Shown here: positions 1 through 7,770 of the stretch, one piece after another
How the letters are laid out: each line of letters opens with the position of its first letter
Position numbering within the stretch: position 1 is the first letter of the stretch
Assembly (NCBI RefSeq): GCF_900099765.1
Contig: NZ_FNDX01000018.1
Location: 40,240 to 104,239, forward strand
Length of the DNA: 64,000 bases
DNA from: Paenibacillus typhae
Lineage (GTDB): Bacteria > Bacillota > Bacilli > Paenibacillales > Paenibacillaceae
Direction: 5' to 3'
Made by a program: the position numbers and the translations under genes
The notes under the pieces: generated by a model
The model's input: only the letters and a program-made list of their open reading frames with translations
Database searches by the model: none
What the model was told of the DNA's origin: nothing

Positions 1-84
1 CTGGCCGTCCGGTACGGTTTTCAGCAGATTATTATACAGGATGAGGAGCTGTTCCGGTTCTCCTGCTCTCTCCCGGTCCTTTGA
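1..84 (+). CDS. C-terminal end of an unidentified protein (truncated by window edge)
   Basis: An open frame runs from base 1 to a TGA at 82-84 and encodes 27 residues ending RFSCSLPVL. It converges on the next gene with 18 bases between stops, a normal arrangement. The aromatic/hydrophobic ending in LPVL resembles the last strand of GHKL-type sensor kinases, but this is too short to assign a family. The start lies outside the window. Confidence 0.35.
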   Translation: MAVRYGFQQIIIQDEELFRFSCSLPVL

Positions 85-102
85 CTGAAAACATATCAGA
101 GC

Positions 103-351
103 CTACACAAACGTCAGCGCCGTAATCCAGCCCTGGTCAATCGCCACATATAATACAGCTAAGAGAACAGCTCCAGCCATATAGGTGAGTACTTTCTTAC
201 GGGATAACTCCCGGTACAAATCCAGACAAACAACAATTACTCCTAGCACACAAGTAATGATAAAGAGCCACGGATTCTTATAGCTGAAATTTAAAACATT
301 TATTACAATCATGATTCCGAGCAGTACTCTGAGCGTAATTTTAATGAACAC
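103..351 (-). CDS. Small hydrophobic membrane protein, function unknown
   Basis: This 82-residue protein is mostly hydrophobic. It has about three membrane segments (near residues 5-22, 28-45 and 55-72) and a short basic loop (RELSRKK) between the second and third. No enzyme motif is visible. It is a single gene, convergent with the partial gene at the left edge, and no family is recognised. Coding is supported by the membrane-protein pattern and compact spacing only. Confidence 0.6.
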   Translation of the reverse strand: MFIKITLRVLLGIMIVINVLNFSYKNPWLFIITCVLGVIVVCLDLYRELSRKKVLTYMAGAVLLAVLYVAIDQGWITALTFV

Positions 352-453
352 CGGCTTCTCCCCTTCCTAGTATTTGAATTATTCTCTATTAATGTAATTT
401 AAGTTCCGTATCCTAATCATGGTTGAACATCCACGTAATGTCAACGGTCCTAA

Positions 454-488
454 CAAAAAAAGAGCCTGCTCCACTGAAGGAACAGGCC
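454..488 (-). terminator. Rho-independent terminator of the YdjO-like gene
   Basis: Read on the minus strand, a GC-rich hairpin (GGCCTGTTCC paired with GGAGCAGGCTC) is followed by a run of seven T. It lies 13 bases after the stop codon at 502. Confidence 0.85.
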
Positions 489-501
489 TGACCTGTGCGG
501 C

Positions 502-732
502 CTATTTAATTGAAATGCCCTTTTTGATTGCTTTCATGTCATGATTTGTATTCACGAGCATAGGCAGGATCTTCATACTGCGGGACATCGGCGAATTGCA
601 CTGCCAGCAGGTCGGCACATATTGAAAAGCAAAGTTGTCACGCATCCAGCCGGTGCAGCCCTCTTTCGTGCATGACCAGATCGCTGTAGACTCCTGCGGC
701 AAATCTTCCTGAGCTTTTTTGCGAAAATACAT
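502..732 (-). CDS. ydjO: YdjO-family cold-inducible protein
   Basis: This 76-residue protein has four cysteines in two pairs (C21/C26 and C42/C45, the latter as CWQC), which suggests a small zinc-binding fold. The order of the Cys pairs, the GCTGWMRDNF stretch and the length match the YdjO family, annotated as cold-inducible in B. subtilis; its molecular role is unknown. The start is supported by GAGGAGGG seven bases upstream. It lies just downstream of a Csp gene on the same strand, but a terminator separates the two, so co-regulation would be through its own promoter. Confidence 0.85.
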   Translation of the reverse strand: MYFRKKAQEDLPQESTAIWSCTKEGCTGWMRDNFAFQYVPTCWQCNSPMSRSMKILPMLVNTNHDMKAIKKGISIK

Positions 733-802
733 AAATAAACCCTCCTCAAGTTAAATCACATATTTGTTAAGTCTATACAGAAACTTAAGGCAGATGGCTT
801 AT

Positions 803-840
803 AAAAAAAGCTGCCCTCAACAGATGTTAAGGACAGCTTC
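803..840 (-). terminator. Rho-independent terminator of the cold-shock gene
   Basis: On the minus strand AAGCTGTCC pairs with GGGCAGCTT and the stem ends in a T run. It starts 20 bases beyond the csp stop codon. Confidence 0.85.
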
Positions 841-859
841 GTTTGCTTGTCGCGGCTTA

Positions 860-1060
860 TTACAGTTTTACAACGTTTTCGGCTTGTGGTCCACGAGCGC
901 CTTGAGTTACGTTGAACTCAACGCGTTGGCCTTCGTCCAAAGACTTGAAGCCTTCGCCAGTGATAGCGGAGAAGTGAACGAATACGTCGCTTCCGCCTTC
1001 AACCTCGATAAAACCGAAACCTTTGTCTGCGTTGAACCATTTAACTGTACCTGTTTGCAT
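860..1060 (-). CDS. cspA: Cold-shock protein, CspA/CspB type
   Basis: A 66-residue single cold-shock domain protein: an OB fold that binds single-stranded RNA/DNA and melts RNA structure at low temperature. Both RNA-binding motifs are present (RNP1 KGFGFI at residues 13-18, RNP2 VFVHF near 26-30) and the length is exactly that of the family. The start at 1060 is chosen because GGAGGTAATACAA precedes it; upstream codons in frame have no ribosome site and fall in the leader. The gene has a long structured 5' leader (about 145 nt) driven by a good promoter, as is typical for cold-shock mRNAs. The family symbol is used; the exact paralogue is not determined. Confidence 0.95.
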   Translation of the reverse strand: MQTGTVKWFNADKGFGFIEVEGGSDVFVHFSAITGEGFKSLDEGQRVEFNVTQGARGPQAENVVKL

Positions 1061-1132
1061 TTGTATTACCTCCAATAGATTATTTAACACATGTCCTTTT
1101 ATTCTTACGTATTGTACGAACAAATAAAAATT

Positions 1133-1184
1133 CACACATTGGAAAAGGTTCATATGCACAAATGATAACCTTTTACAATATGTG
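1133..1184 (-). promoter_or_regulatory. Long hairpin in the csp 5' leader
   Basis: Two 18-base arms at 1133-1150 and 1167-1184 pair at about 16 positions around a 16-base loop. On the transcript the stem is followed by an AU-rich stretch (AATTTTTATTTG), so it could act as a temperature- or Csp-sensitive attenuator as well as a stability element. The pairing is seen directly; the function is inferred. Confidence 0.6.
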
Positions 1185-1213
1185 AATTAAGGGTTAAATT
1201 TATGATTAACAAC

Positions 1214-1242
1214 ATCATATCACGTAACGTTACCAAAAGCAA
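1214..1242 (-). promoter_or_regulatory. Sigma-A promoter of the csp gene
   Basis: Minus-strand TTGCTT (1237-1242) and TATGAT (1214-1219) are separated by exactly 17 bases. Transcription would start near 1207, giving a leader of about 147 nt before the csp start. Confidence 0.65.
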
Positions 1243-1359
1243 ATTAAACTTTATAATTAATTCCAAAGAGCTACATATGCCGTACAAAACGGCCCAGGAA
1301 AGCTGCTGTGACTCAGGAATTCATGGCCCTGCAGCAGCCCTCCGGCCCGGTAGTGCCTT

Positions 1360-1638
1360 CTAATCGATATACCCGGCAAGCCCCTTGTCCATCAGATAAT
1401 CCATTTCGGCATCAAGGATGGTTTCAACGGTCAGCTCGTCCAGCTTCACATCGCGCTGGGCGGTCACATAATCGACCAGATCATCATTATCAATATCAAC
1501 CTCGCCCTTGCTGTTGGCTTTGGCATTGTTGATAAAGGTCTGCTCATGCTTCAGCACCAGCTTGATCAGCTTGGGATCCACCTTGGTCTTGGCAGCCAGC
1601 ACCTCCAGCAGCTCTTGTTCGTTTATCTTATCGCTCAT
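1360..1638 (-). CDS. Conserved small acidic protein of unknown function
   Basis: A 92-residue, highly charged, probably helical cytoplasmic protein. The N-terminal part (about 1-45) looks like a small helical bundle; the centre carries a DIDNDDLVDYV stretch and the end is again helical (ETILDAEMDYLMDKG). There is no signal peptide, cysteine or catalytic motif. AAGGAGTG lies about ten bases before the start. It stands alone between the csp leader and the metallo-hydrolase gene. The family is not recognised. Confidence 0.7.
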   Translation of the reverse strand: MSDKINEQELLEVLAAKTKVDPKLIKLVLKHEQTFINNAKANSKGEVDIDNDDLVDYVTAQRDVKLDELTVETILDAEMDYLMDKGLAGYID

Positions 1639-1728
1639 ATTATTCAGTCACTCCTTAGCGTTACATTATCTGAAAATAGCGCAGGCATGCGCCATGAATA
1701 TCTATTGTAGCATACCGCTGCTCCTGCC

Positions 1729-2835
1729 TCATCTCCACCAGGGGATAGAAGGGTAGTGGGCAGCCCCTACCTGAACAGGCTCGCCGATTCTCGGCGTAGC
1801 CAGCCGCAGTCCCTGCTGCTGCGCCGCGCGCAGCACCCGCTCTACAGGATCCGTCCAGTCATGCATGGCTAGCGTGAAGGCGCCCCAATGAATCGGGATC
1901 ATCAGCCTGCCCCGCAGATCGAGCTGCGCCTGGACCGTCTGCTCAGGCATCATATGGATGTCTGCCCAGCGCAGGTCATACTGCCCGCATTCCATCAGCG
2001 TCAGATCAAACGGGCCATACCGCTGCCCGATCTCCGCAAAATGCGGCCCGTAGCCGCTGTCTCCGCTGAAGAAAATCTTATCCTGCCCGCCCTGGATCAC
2101 CCAGGAGCACCACAGTGTAGTATTGCGGTCCAGCAGGCTGCGACCGGAGAAGTGGCGGGCAGGGGCGCTGGTTAGCGTCAGCCCGGCAAAGGAAGTCTCC
2201 TCCCACCAGTCCAGCTCGCGGATACGCTCCGCGTTTATTCCCCACCGTCTAAGATGGGCACCGACACCAAGCGGGACAATGAACAATGCTGTTTTCTGCT
2301 GCAGCGCGCGGATTGTCCCGTAATCCAGATGATCATAATGATCATGGGACAGTACAACGGCATCCAGCTGCGGCAGATCGTTCAGCTCAACCGGCAGCTG
2401 ACTGCTGTAGCGCTTGCCGCCGATGAACGGAAACGGAGAGGGTGCCCGTCCCAGCATCGGATCAAGGAAAATGGCGGCCCCTGCAATCTCCAGCAGTACA
2501 GCCGAATGGCCGAACCAGGTGGCCCGGGTATCCCTGCCCTGCCGGATAGAGCCGGCCACCAGCGGCACGGGCTGAAGCGGCTGCTTCGGCCTGGAATTGG
2601 GATTACCCTTCAGGAAATCCCTGAGAATCGAGAGGCCGCCCTCCGGCTTGTCCTCGGCTGCGGCCGTCTCAAAGGGGTAGACAAACTTTCCCTGCCGGTA
2701 TTGAAGCGAGCGGCTTGTACGTACCTGCTCGGCCTTTGAGGCCCGGCCGCCAAAGGCCGGATAGAGGCTCATAACGATATATGCAGCGGCAATCAGCGCC
2801 AGGATTAACACTGCAATGATAATAATAACGGTCAT
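1729..2835 (-). CDS. Membrane-anchored metallo-beta-lactamase-fold hydrolase (UlaG/NAPE-PLD-like)
   Basis: A 368-residue protein with an N-terminal membrane segment (about residues 3-25) followed by an MBL-fold domain. The metal motif HxHxDH is at residues 164-169 (HDHYDH), with a downstream acidic ligand in GDSGYG and a late His in PIHWGAF. The WFGHSAVLLE strand before the metal motif is typical of the UlaG/N-acyl-phosphatidylethanolamine phospholipase D branch, so a lipid or phosphodiester substrate is plausible but not shown. It lies 84 bases downstream of the HAD gene on the same strand and may be co-transcribed with it. Confidence 0.85.
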   Translation of the reverse strand: MTVIIIIAVLILALIAAAYIVMSLYPAFGGRASKAEQVRTSRSLQYRQGKFVYPFETAAAEDKPEGGLSILRDFLKGNPNSRPKQPLQPVPLVAGSIRQGRDTRATWFGHSAVLLEIAGAAIFLDPMLGRAPSPFPFIGGKRYSSQLPVELNDLPQLDAVVLSHDHYDHLDYGTIRALQQKTALFIVPLGVGAHLRRWGINAERIRELDWWEETSFAGLTLTSAPARHFSGRSLLDRNTTLWCSWVIQGGQDKIFFSGDSGYGPHFAEIGQRYGPFDLTLMECGQYDLRWADIHMMPEQTVQAQLDLRGRLMIPIHWGAFTLAMHDWTDPVERVLRAAQQQGLRLATPRIGEPVQVGAAHYPSIPWWR

Positions 2836-2919
2836 CCTTTTGTCCTTCTCTCCTGCTGGATTAAGATCATGGACATATTATACGGCGCTGCACCCGGCCG
2901 GGCAAATGTACAGCCCGCC

Positions 2920-3633
2920 TTACCCGTTCCAGCCGGGAATCTGCCGCAGACTACCGTTCAGAATCTGAACCGTGCTGTTAACCGGAAGACCGCGCGGCGA
3001 GGAGGCCGTCTCTATATAGCAGGAAGCAATGCCCACTGCGTTCGCTCCGGCAATATCCGTGCGGGGATCGTTACCGATCATGATTGCCGAGCTCAGATCA
3101 GCACCGTAATTGTCGGTCAGATAACGGTAAAACAGCGGATCAGGCTTGCTGACCCCCGCCTCTGAGGAGATGGCAATCCCGTCGAACAGGTGCAGGATGT
3201 CCAGCATCGTCAGCTCTGCTTCGATAAAGGTCTTCTGGCCGTTGGAGAGCAGGAAGACCTTTTTGCCGCTGCTTCTAAGCCGCCCGAGAATTTCCGCCAC
3301 ACCCTCATAGAGAGAGATGTGAATCATGGATAAGGTCCGCATCCAGCGTACGGTTTCATGGAGCCAGGCCTGTCCGGGCTCACCTCCCAAATCCCGGGCG
3401 ATCTCCCGGAAGACCTCCTCCATAACGAAATCAGGAAACTCACAGTGCCGGGCTGCAGCGGCAAGCTGCCGGTCCCGTTCTGCCAGAAACTGCTTCTTCA
3501 GCTCTGCTCCGTTAATATTCAGCCCGTGATAGCTGAAATGCAGCGACAGCCGCTCCCATACCTCACTATGCTCCTCATCTGTCTCAATATCGATCAGAGT
3601 ACCGTACAAATCAAAGATATAAGTGTCGTACAT
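2920..3633 (-). CDS. HAD-superfamily hydrolase
   Basis: A 237-residue haloacid-dehalogenase-fold enzyme with a helical cap inserted after motif I (about residues 15-90). Motif I is DLYGTL (D8 nucleophile), motif II SNGQ, motif III the Lys in SKPDP, and motif IV GNDPRTD. The residue two after the nucleophile is Tyr (Y10), where most HAD phosphatases have Asp; Tyr there is usual in L-2-haloacid dehalogenases and some other branches, so phosphatase activity should not be assumed. The start has GGGGAG upstream. Confidence 0.85.
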   Translation of the reverse strand: MYDTYIFDLYGTLIDIETDEEHSEVWERLSLHFSYHGLNINGAELKKQFLAERDRQLAAAARHCEFPDFVMEEVFREIARDLGGEPGQAWLHETVRWMRTLSMIHISLYEGVAEILGRLRSSGKKVFLLSNGQKTFIEAELTMLDILHLFDGIAISSEAGVSKPDPLFYRYLTDNYGADLSSAIMIGNDPRTDIAGANAVGIASCYIETASSPRGLPVNSTVQILNGSLRQIPGWNG

Positions 3634-3819
3634 ACCTGTTCTCCCCTTTCCTTATCGGCTCTACATCATCCGGCCTGGTCTGCCGGCATTCCGGACATAA
3701 ACATCCCTAGTGTACTACAAATAAACAGGTAAGCTGAATATATATGCAACAAAATCCAGGCCGCTGCCGTTTAGTACATGACTAACACCTGATAAATTAA
3801 ACCAAAGGAGCTTACAACG

Positions 3820-4860
3820 ATGAAAACTACCCTGAAAACAAGCGCAGCCCTTTTAACCCTATCCCTTGCCCTGTCTACCGGAGCTGCTTCAGCCGCTCCT
3901 GTGGTCACTTCCCTGAATACAGGCAAAACGCCGCAGGCTGCAGGCATAAGCACCATTGCCGCCGCCAACACATTTACTATTGAATTAAACGGCTCAGTGC
4001 TCACAGAACAAGGCTTCCAGCCTTCCGCAGCCAAAGAGCCGCTTGTGCCGCTGCGCGCGGTTGCAGAAGCCCTGGGCTTCAGCCTTACCTGGAACCAGTC
4101 CAGTAAAACGGCAGAAGTGACCAAAGGCAATATCTTCACAAGCGTTAAGAGCGGTGAGAACCGTTACACCGTAAATAAAATGTCCACTACGCTCGGAGCA
4201 GCACCGCAGACGCTTGAGAATAAGCTGTTTGTACCCGCTTCCTTTGTGAGCGAAGTGCTGCAGCAGACTGTATCCGTGGAGGGACAAAAGATCGTGATCG
4301 CCTCAGCCATGACGGAAAATGGTGTTATTACTGCTATTAATGCCGACGCAAAGTTCCCGTCCATTCAGATTAAAGGAACCGGCACCTCCGGCCTTGTACT
4401 TAACTTAAGTGAAGATACTGTCCTCCTGAAGGCAGATGGAACCAAGCTGACTGTAGCCGATCTGCAAATCGGCATGACTATTGAAGCCGAGCATGCATTG
4501 TTCTCTACAAGAAGCCTGCCGCCGCAGACGCCGGCTTATCAGATCACCGTTCTGGATTCCGCACAGCCGGAAGGTCTGCTGGGCACAGAAGGTACTGTAG
4601 AAAGTATAAACACCTCTCAGGACGGAGCGCTGCTGATCCGGATTAACGGTACCGGCCTGACGGAAACCTCACAAAGCGAAATCGTGCTCCGCCTGCCCGC
4701 TGACGCAGCTATCGTCAATGAGAGCGGCGAGCCTGCCATGGCTGACGCTATTGTCCAGGGCGCAAAGGTCATCGGCTTCTATGGCCCGATGCTGACCAGA
4801 AGCCTCCCGGCTATCGGGACAGCCTGGAAGATTGTCGTGATACCAGCACAGCAGCAGTAG
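3820..4860 (+). CDS. Exported copper-amine-oxidase N-terminal ('stalk') domain protein
   Basis: A 346-residue secreted protein. It has a signal peptide with an AxA-type cleavage site near residue 26, then a stalk domain (about 50-165) with the family signature: an LNG-type hairpin, EPLVPLRAVAEALGF and a second LFVPASFVSEVL half. The rest (170-346) is beta-rich and contains two related repeats built around EGTVESINT/NGVITAINA-type strands. Stalk domains are abundant on Paenibacillus surfaces and are thought to bind cell-wall material; no catalytic residues are seen. AAAGGAGC precedes the start by eight bases. It is monocistronic, with its own terminator. Confidence 0.85.
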   Translation: MKTTLKTSAALLTLSLALSTGAASAAPVVTSLNTGKTPQAAGISTIAAANTFTIELNGSVLTEQGFQPSAAKEPLVPLRAVAEALGFSLTWNQSSKTAEVTKGNIFTSVKSGENRYTVNKMSTTLGAAPQTLENKLFVPASFVSEVLQQTVSVEGQKIVIASAMTENGVITAINADAKFPSIQIKGTGTSGLVLNLSEDTVLLKADGTKLTVADLQIGMTIEAEHALFSTRSLPPQTPAYQITVLDSAQPEGLLGTEGTVESINTSQDGALLIRINGTGLTETSQSEIVLRLPADAAIVNESGEPAMADAIVQGAKVIGFYGPMLTRSLPAIGTAWKIVVIPAQQQ

Positions 4861-4876
4861 AACAAGCAGCAGCAGG

Positions 4877-4917
4877 AACCGCTGGCCTAGTCATCCTGAC
4901 AGGGTCAGCGGTTTATT
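4877..4917 (+). terminator. Terminator of the stalk-domain gene
   Basis: AACCGCTGGCC (4877-4887) pairs with GGTCAGCGGTT (4903-4913) and is followed by TTATT. It begins 17 bases after the stop at 4860 and lies between two convergent genes. Confidence 0.75.
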
Positions 4918-4953
4918 AACGTTCCGGCACATGCCGGGAGCATATCCATTCAG

Positions 4954-6528
4954 CTACAGGCTGCGGGCCTCCCGTAAGGCAGGCTGCCGTCCCAGTGTAA
5001 CTTTGTTTTTGCCGCCGGTCTTGGACAGGTAAAGCGCCTCGTCCGCCTCGCGGTATAACGCTTCAAACGTTGCGCCGCTGTCTTTCGTAAAGGCAATGCC
5101 GGCGCTGACCGTAAGACTGATCCGCTGGCCGCCGTCGAGCCTGACAAGATGACGGGACATCTCGCTGCAGAACTTCTCTGCCTCCGCGAGTGCAGCTTCT
5201 TCATGGTCTGCAAAGAAGCAGACGGCGAATTCCTCGCCTCCGATGCGTCCGGCAATGCCCCGGTTCTGGTACATCCGGAGTATTTTGTCCGAGAAATCAG
5301 TCAGAGCCTGGTCTCCGGCCATATGGCCATATGTATCATTAATCAGCTTGAAATCATCAATATCAAACAGCAGCAGGGCTATCCCCGCTTCATTTTGCAA
5401 TGCATAATTCTCGATCAGCCGCATAAAATGCCTGCGGTTATACAGTCCCGTCAGATCGTCCACCGTAGCCTGATAAAGGAGCTCACGCTCATATCTTTTT
5501 TTCTCACTGAGATCACTGAATACAATAAGCATCCCCGCCGACATCCCTGGTCCCGGCTCAGTGGCAATCAGAGACAGGCCATAACAGGACCCGTCCGTAC
5601 CGGGGACATCAAGTTCGAACTGGCCCTCCAGCCGCTGGTAATAATGTACCGCCACCTCACCGTAGCGTTCCAGCAGCAGAAAAATATTTTTGCCGAGCCA
5701 CGATTTCTCGGTCCTCTCTGCCAGTGCTGACAGCATAAGCTCACCGGCCTCATTGATATCAATGATATTGTTGAAGCGGTCGGTCAGCACAATGCCATCC
5801 TTCATATTTTCGATAATCTGCTTTTTAGCATGGGGATAGAGCGAGAGCTCCGGGTCGCGGAACATGGAGAAGTAGCCCACAATCACCGGAGGCAGGTAGG
5901 TAAAGGCAATGAAGCCGGTCATTGTAATTCTGAGCAGCGGCAGCAGAAAGATAGACCCGATGGGAATAAGCAGACTGAGCAGCATGAGGACATTCCATTT
6001 AAAATGATATTTGGACGCACTCTGCAAGGAAACGGCCAGCAGAAAAACTGCGTATACGCCAAACAGCTGGTCATACGCAATGAGCGCCATATTAAGAACG
6101 GTCGGATGTACGACAATCCCGCTCACACCCGCCACGGTATTCATGCCTACCCCGTTACGCATCAGATGATGCCACGAATCAGTGAAAATCAGCAGCACAT
6201 AAAGAGCTACCGGAATGCAAAAAAGAGCCAGCCGCCTGTTCAGCCCGTCCGATGAACGTGATATGTATTCTTTGACTACAGCATAAGTAAAGATGGTGCT
6301 CAGGAACAGCGGAGCCTGCTGAAGATTCCTCCACCACAGCTTGGCCCGGAAGGATTCCGAGAGAATTTCTCCGGCGGTAGCCGCAAAAATTACACTGACC
6401 AGCAGCAAGAGAATCCATAAGTAACGCCTTCCCGGTGTGTTGCGGTACCGGCAGGAGCTGACGCCCATGTAGAGACTTAGAACACTGCCCATAATTAAAT
6501 AATAGGGATAACCCTGCATCCATGGCAT
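4954..6528 (-). CDS. 7TM sensor diguanylate cyclase (7TM-PAS-GGDEF)
   Basis: A 524-residue membrane protein. The first about 220 residues hold seven hydrophobic segments in the pattern of the histidine-kinase N-terminal 7TM module. A PAS-like domain (about 230-345) and a GGDEF domain (about 355-515) follow. The active-site motif is GGEEF, so synthesis of c-di-GMP from GTP is expected. The positions that would form the RxxD inhibitory site upstream read Q-N-R-G, so product feedback through that site is probably absent. AGGAG sits nine bases before the start. It lies just beyond the exopolysaccharide operon, a plausible but unproven consumer of its product. Confidence 0.9.
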   Translation of the reverse strand: MPWMQGYPYYLIMGSVLSLYMGVSSCRYRNTPGRRYLWILLLLVSVIFAATAGEILSESFRAKLWWRNLQQAPLFLSTIFTYAVVKEYISRSSDGLNRRLALFCIPVALYVLLIFTDSWHHLMRNGVGMNTVAGVSGIVVHPTVLNMALIAYDQLFGVYAVFLLAVSLQSASKYHFKWNVLMLLSLLIPIGSIFLLPLLRITMTGFIAFTYLPPVIVGYFSMFRDPELSLYPHAKKQIIENMKDGIVLTDRFNNIIDINEAGELMLSALAERTEKSWLGKNIFLLLERYGEVAVHYYQRLEGQFELDVPGTDGSCYGLSLIATEPGPGMSAGMLIVFSDLSEKKRYERELLYQATVDDLTGLYNRRHFMRLIENYALQNEAGIALLLFDIDDFKLINDTYGHMAGDQALTDFSDKILRMYQNRGIAGRIGGEEFAVCFFADHEEAALAEAEKFCSEMSRHLVRLDGGQRISLTVSAGIAFTKDSGATFEALYREADEALYLSKTGGKNKVTLGRQPALREARSL

Positions 6529-6601
6529 GTCATATTTCTCCTAATTTAGTAATAGCTTTGCCTTATTATATCCTACTCCTGTTCACAATTGAACCTTCTG
6601 C

Positions 6602-6640
6602 CCAAAATAGACAAAGACCCTGCGGGCAGCCCGCAGGGTC
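6602..6640 (-). terminator. Probable terminator downstream of the SDR gene
   Basis: GACCCTGCGGG pairs perfectly with CCCGCAGGGTC around a three-base loop. On the minus strand it is followed by TTTGTCTATTTT. It is about 245 bases beyond the SDR stop, so it may instead end a short transcript starting inside the gap. Confidence 0.6.
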
Positions 6641-6687
6641 ATATTAAAGGTGAGAAGCGAATTTTTAGTTATGCCAGTTTCCAGTTG

Positions 6688-6759
6688 CTAGGGGACAAAT
6701 CCTGAAAACAACCGACGAAATCTCGATTTTGTTTTCTGTTTCCCTTTCAGATAGTACAT
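6688..6759 (-). CDS. Possible 23-residue cationic microprotein
   Basis: An ATG-initiated frame encodes 23 residues, of which eight are Lys or Arg, and ends at TAG just before the hairpin at 6640. A weak GAAAGG lies upstream. Such a frame could occur by chance; it is recorded because the gap is otherwise empty. Confidence 0.15.
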   Translation of the reverse strand: MYYLKGKQKTKSRFRRLFSGFVP

Positions 6760-6883
6760 GGGTAATCAACTACCTTTCGGAATACACATTACATGCCGTT
6801 CCATCCGTTAATTGATGCCTTCCACTTCCCACCTGCTTATCATTACCCGTAAAAGCAGACTTTCAAACATAAACCAGCTGCAA

Positions 6884-7672
6884 TTACAGCGATCTTACCG
6901 CACCTCCGTCAATCAGCAGCGCCTGACCGGTGATATACGTATTGGCAAAAGAACCGAGGAAAACCGCCGCTTTTCCGAACTCCTCCGGCGTCCCCGCCCG
7001 GCCAAGCGGGATATTCTTCAGCGAGGCCTGCTGAATCTCTTCAAGCGCCCGGCCCTGGGCCTCGGCCCGCTTGCTGTCCAGCTGGGCCAGCCGGTCTGTG
7101 CTGATCCGACCGGGGGCGAGCGTATTGATCAGAATGCCGTCAGGCGCGAGCTCGGCGGCAAGACTTTTATTCAGCGCCTGAACGCCGGCGCGGAACACAT
7201 TGGATAGAATCAGCCCGTCGATCGGCTGTTTGATGGATGCGGAGCTGATCGTGACAATTCTTCCGCCTCCGGCTGCGCGCAAGAAGGGCAGCGCCTCGCG
7301 GATCAGCCGCACCGTGCTCATCAGCGTCAGCTCGAAGCCGCCGGCCCAGTCGCTTTCGGCCATATCGGAGAAGCCCCCGCCCGGAGGCCCGCCGGCATTA
7401 GTGACCAGCACATCAATGCCTCCGGCCCATCCGGCCGCAGCAGCAATGGCCTCGCGTACGGCCTCCGGGTCTGTAACATCCATTTCTACCACCGCCACCT
7501 CCGCGCCGCTCTCCGCCTCAATCCGCTGCGCAGCTGCTTCAAGCTGCAGCTGGCTGCGGCTGGCTATCGTCACTTTAGCCCCTTCACGCGCGAACTCCAG
7601 CGCAGTAGCCAGTCCCAGCCCTTTGCTCGCAGCCGCTACAAATACCGATTTGCCTGCCAGACCTAGATCCAT
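6884..7672 (-). CDS. Atypical short-chain dehydrogenase/reductase (FabG-like)
   Basis: A 262-residue Rossmann-fold SDR. The family NAG motif (TNAGG, 91-95), the catalytic-region Ser (SSAS, 143-146) and the C-terminal GQALLIDGG are present. Two hallmark elements differ: the glycine-rich loop is AAASKGLG (13-20) rather than TGxxxGIG, and the YxxxK catalytic pair reads S157-N-V-F-R161. A subgroup of FabG-like SDRs with this SNxxR pattern exists, and its members are of unknown reaction. GGAGG precedes the start. It lies 98 bases after the exopolysaccharide operon on the same strand, so read-through is possible. Confidence 0.85.
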   Translation of the reverse strand: MDLGLAGKSVFVAAASKGLGLATALEFAREGAKVTIASRSQLQLEAAAQRIEAESGAEVAVVEMDVTDPEAVREAIAAAAGWAGGIDVLVTNAGGPPGGGFSDMAESDWAGGFELTLMSTVRLIREALPFLRAAGGGRIVTISSASIKQPIDGLILSNVFRAGVQALNKSLAAELAPDGILINTLAPGRISTDRLAQLDSKRAEAQGRALEEIQQASLKNIPLGRAGTPEEFGKAAVFLGSFANTYITGQALLIDGGAVRSL

Positions 7673-7770
7673 CTCTTTTCCGCCTCCTGGTTCAAGTTCC
7701 GCCGGCTGTCTGCAGCGGGATAAACCAATTGTAAAAGAGAGCGTAAAGGATATCCAGTCCGGCTTCCCCT

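Larger units (their letters stand above)
6529..6883. other. 355-bp intergenic region, mostly unexplained
   Basis: No convincing gene is present. It holds a GC-rich hairpin at 6616-6640 and a possible 23-residue basic reading frame on the minus strand (6688-6759). I looked for a c-di-GMP riboswitch because of the neighbours and did not recognise one. Confidence 0.5.

Noticed and set aside
860..1159. Longer 99-residue version of the cold-shock protein
   Set aside because: The extra residues are encoded by the structured leader and the strong ribosome site sits directly before the 66-residue start.
6660..6880. c-di-GMP riboswitch near the cyclase and exopolysaccharide genes
   Set aside because: The characteristic GEMM core sequences were not recognised on either strand.
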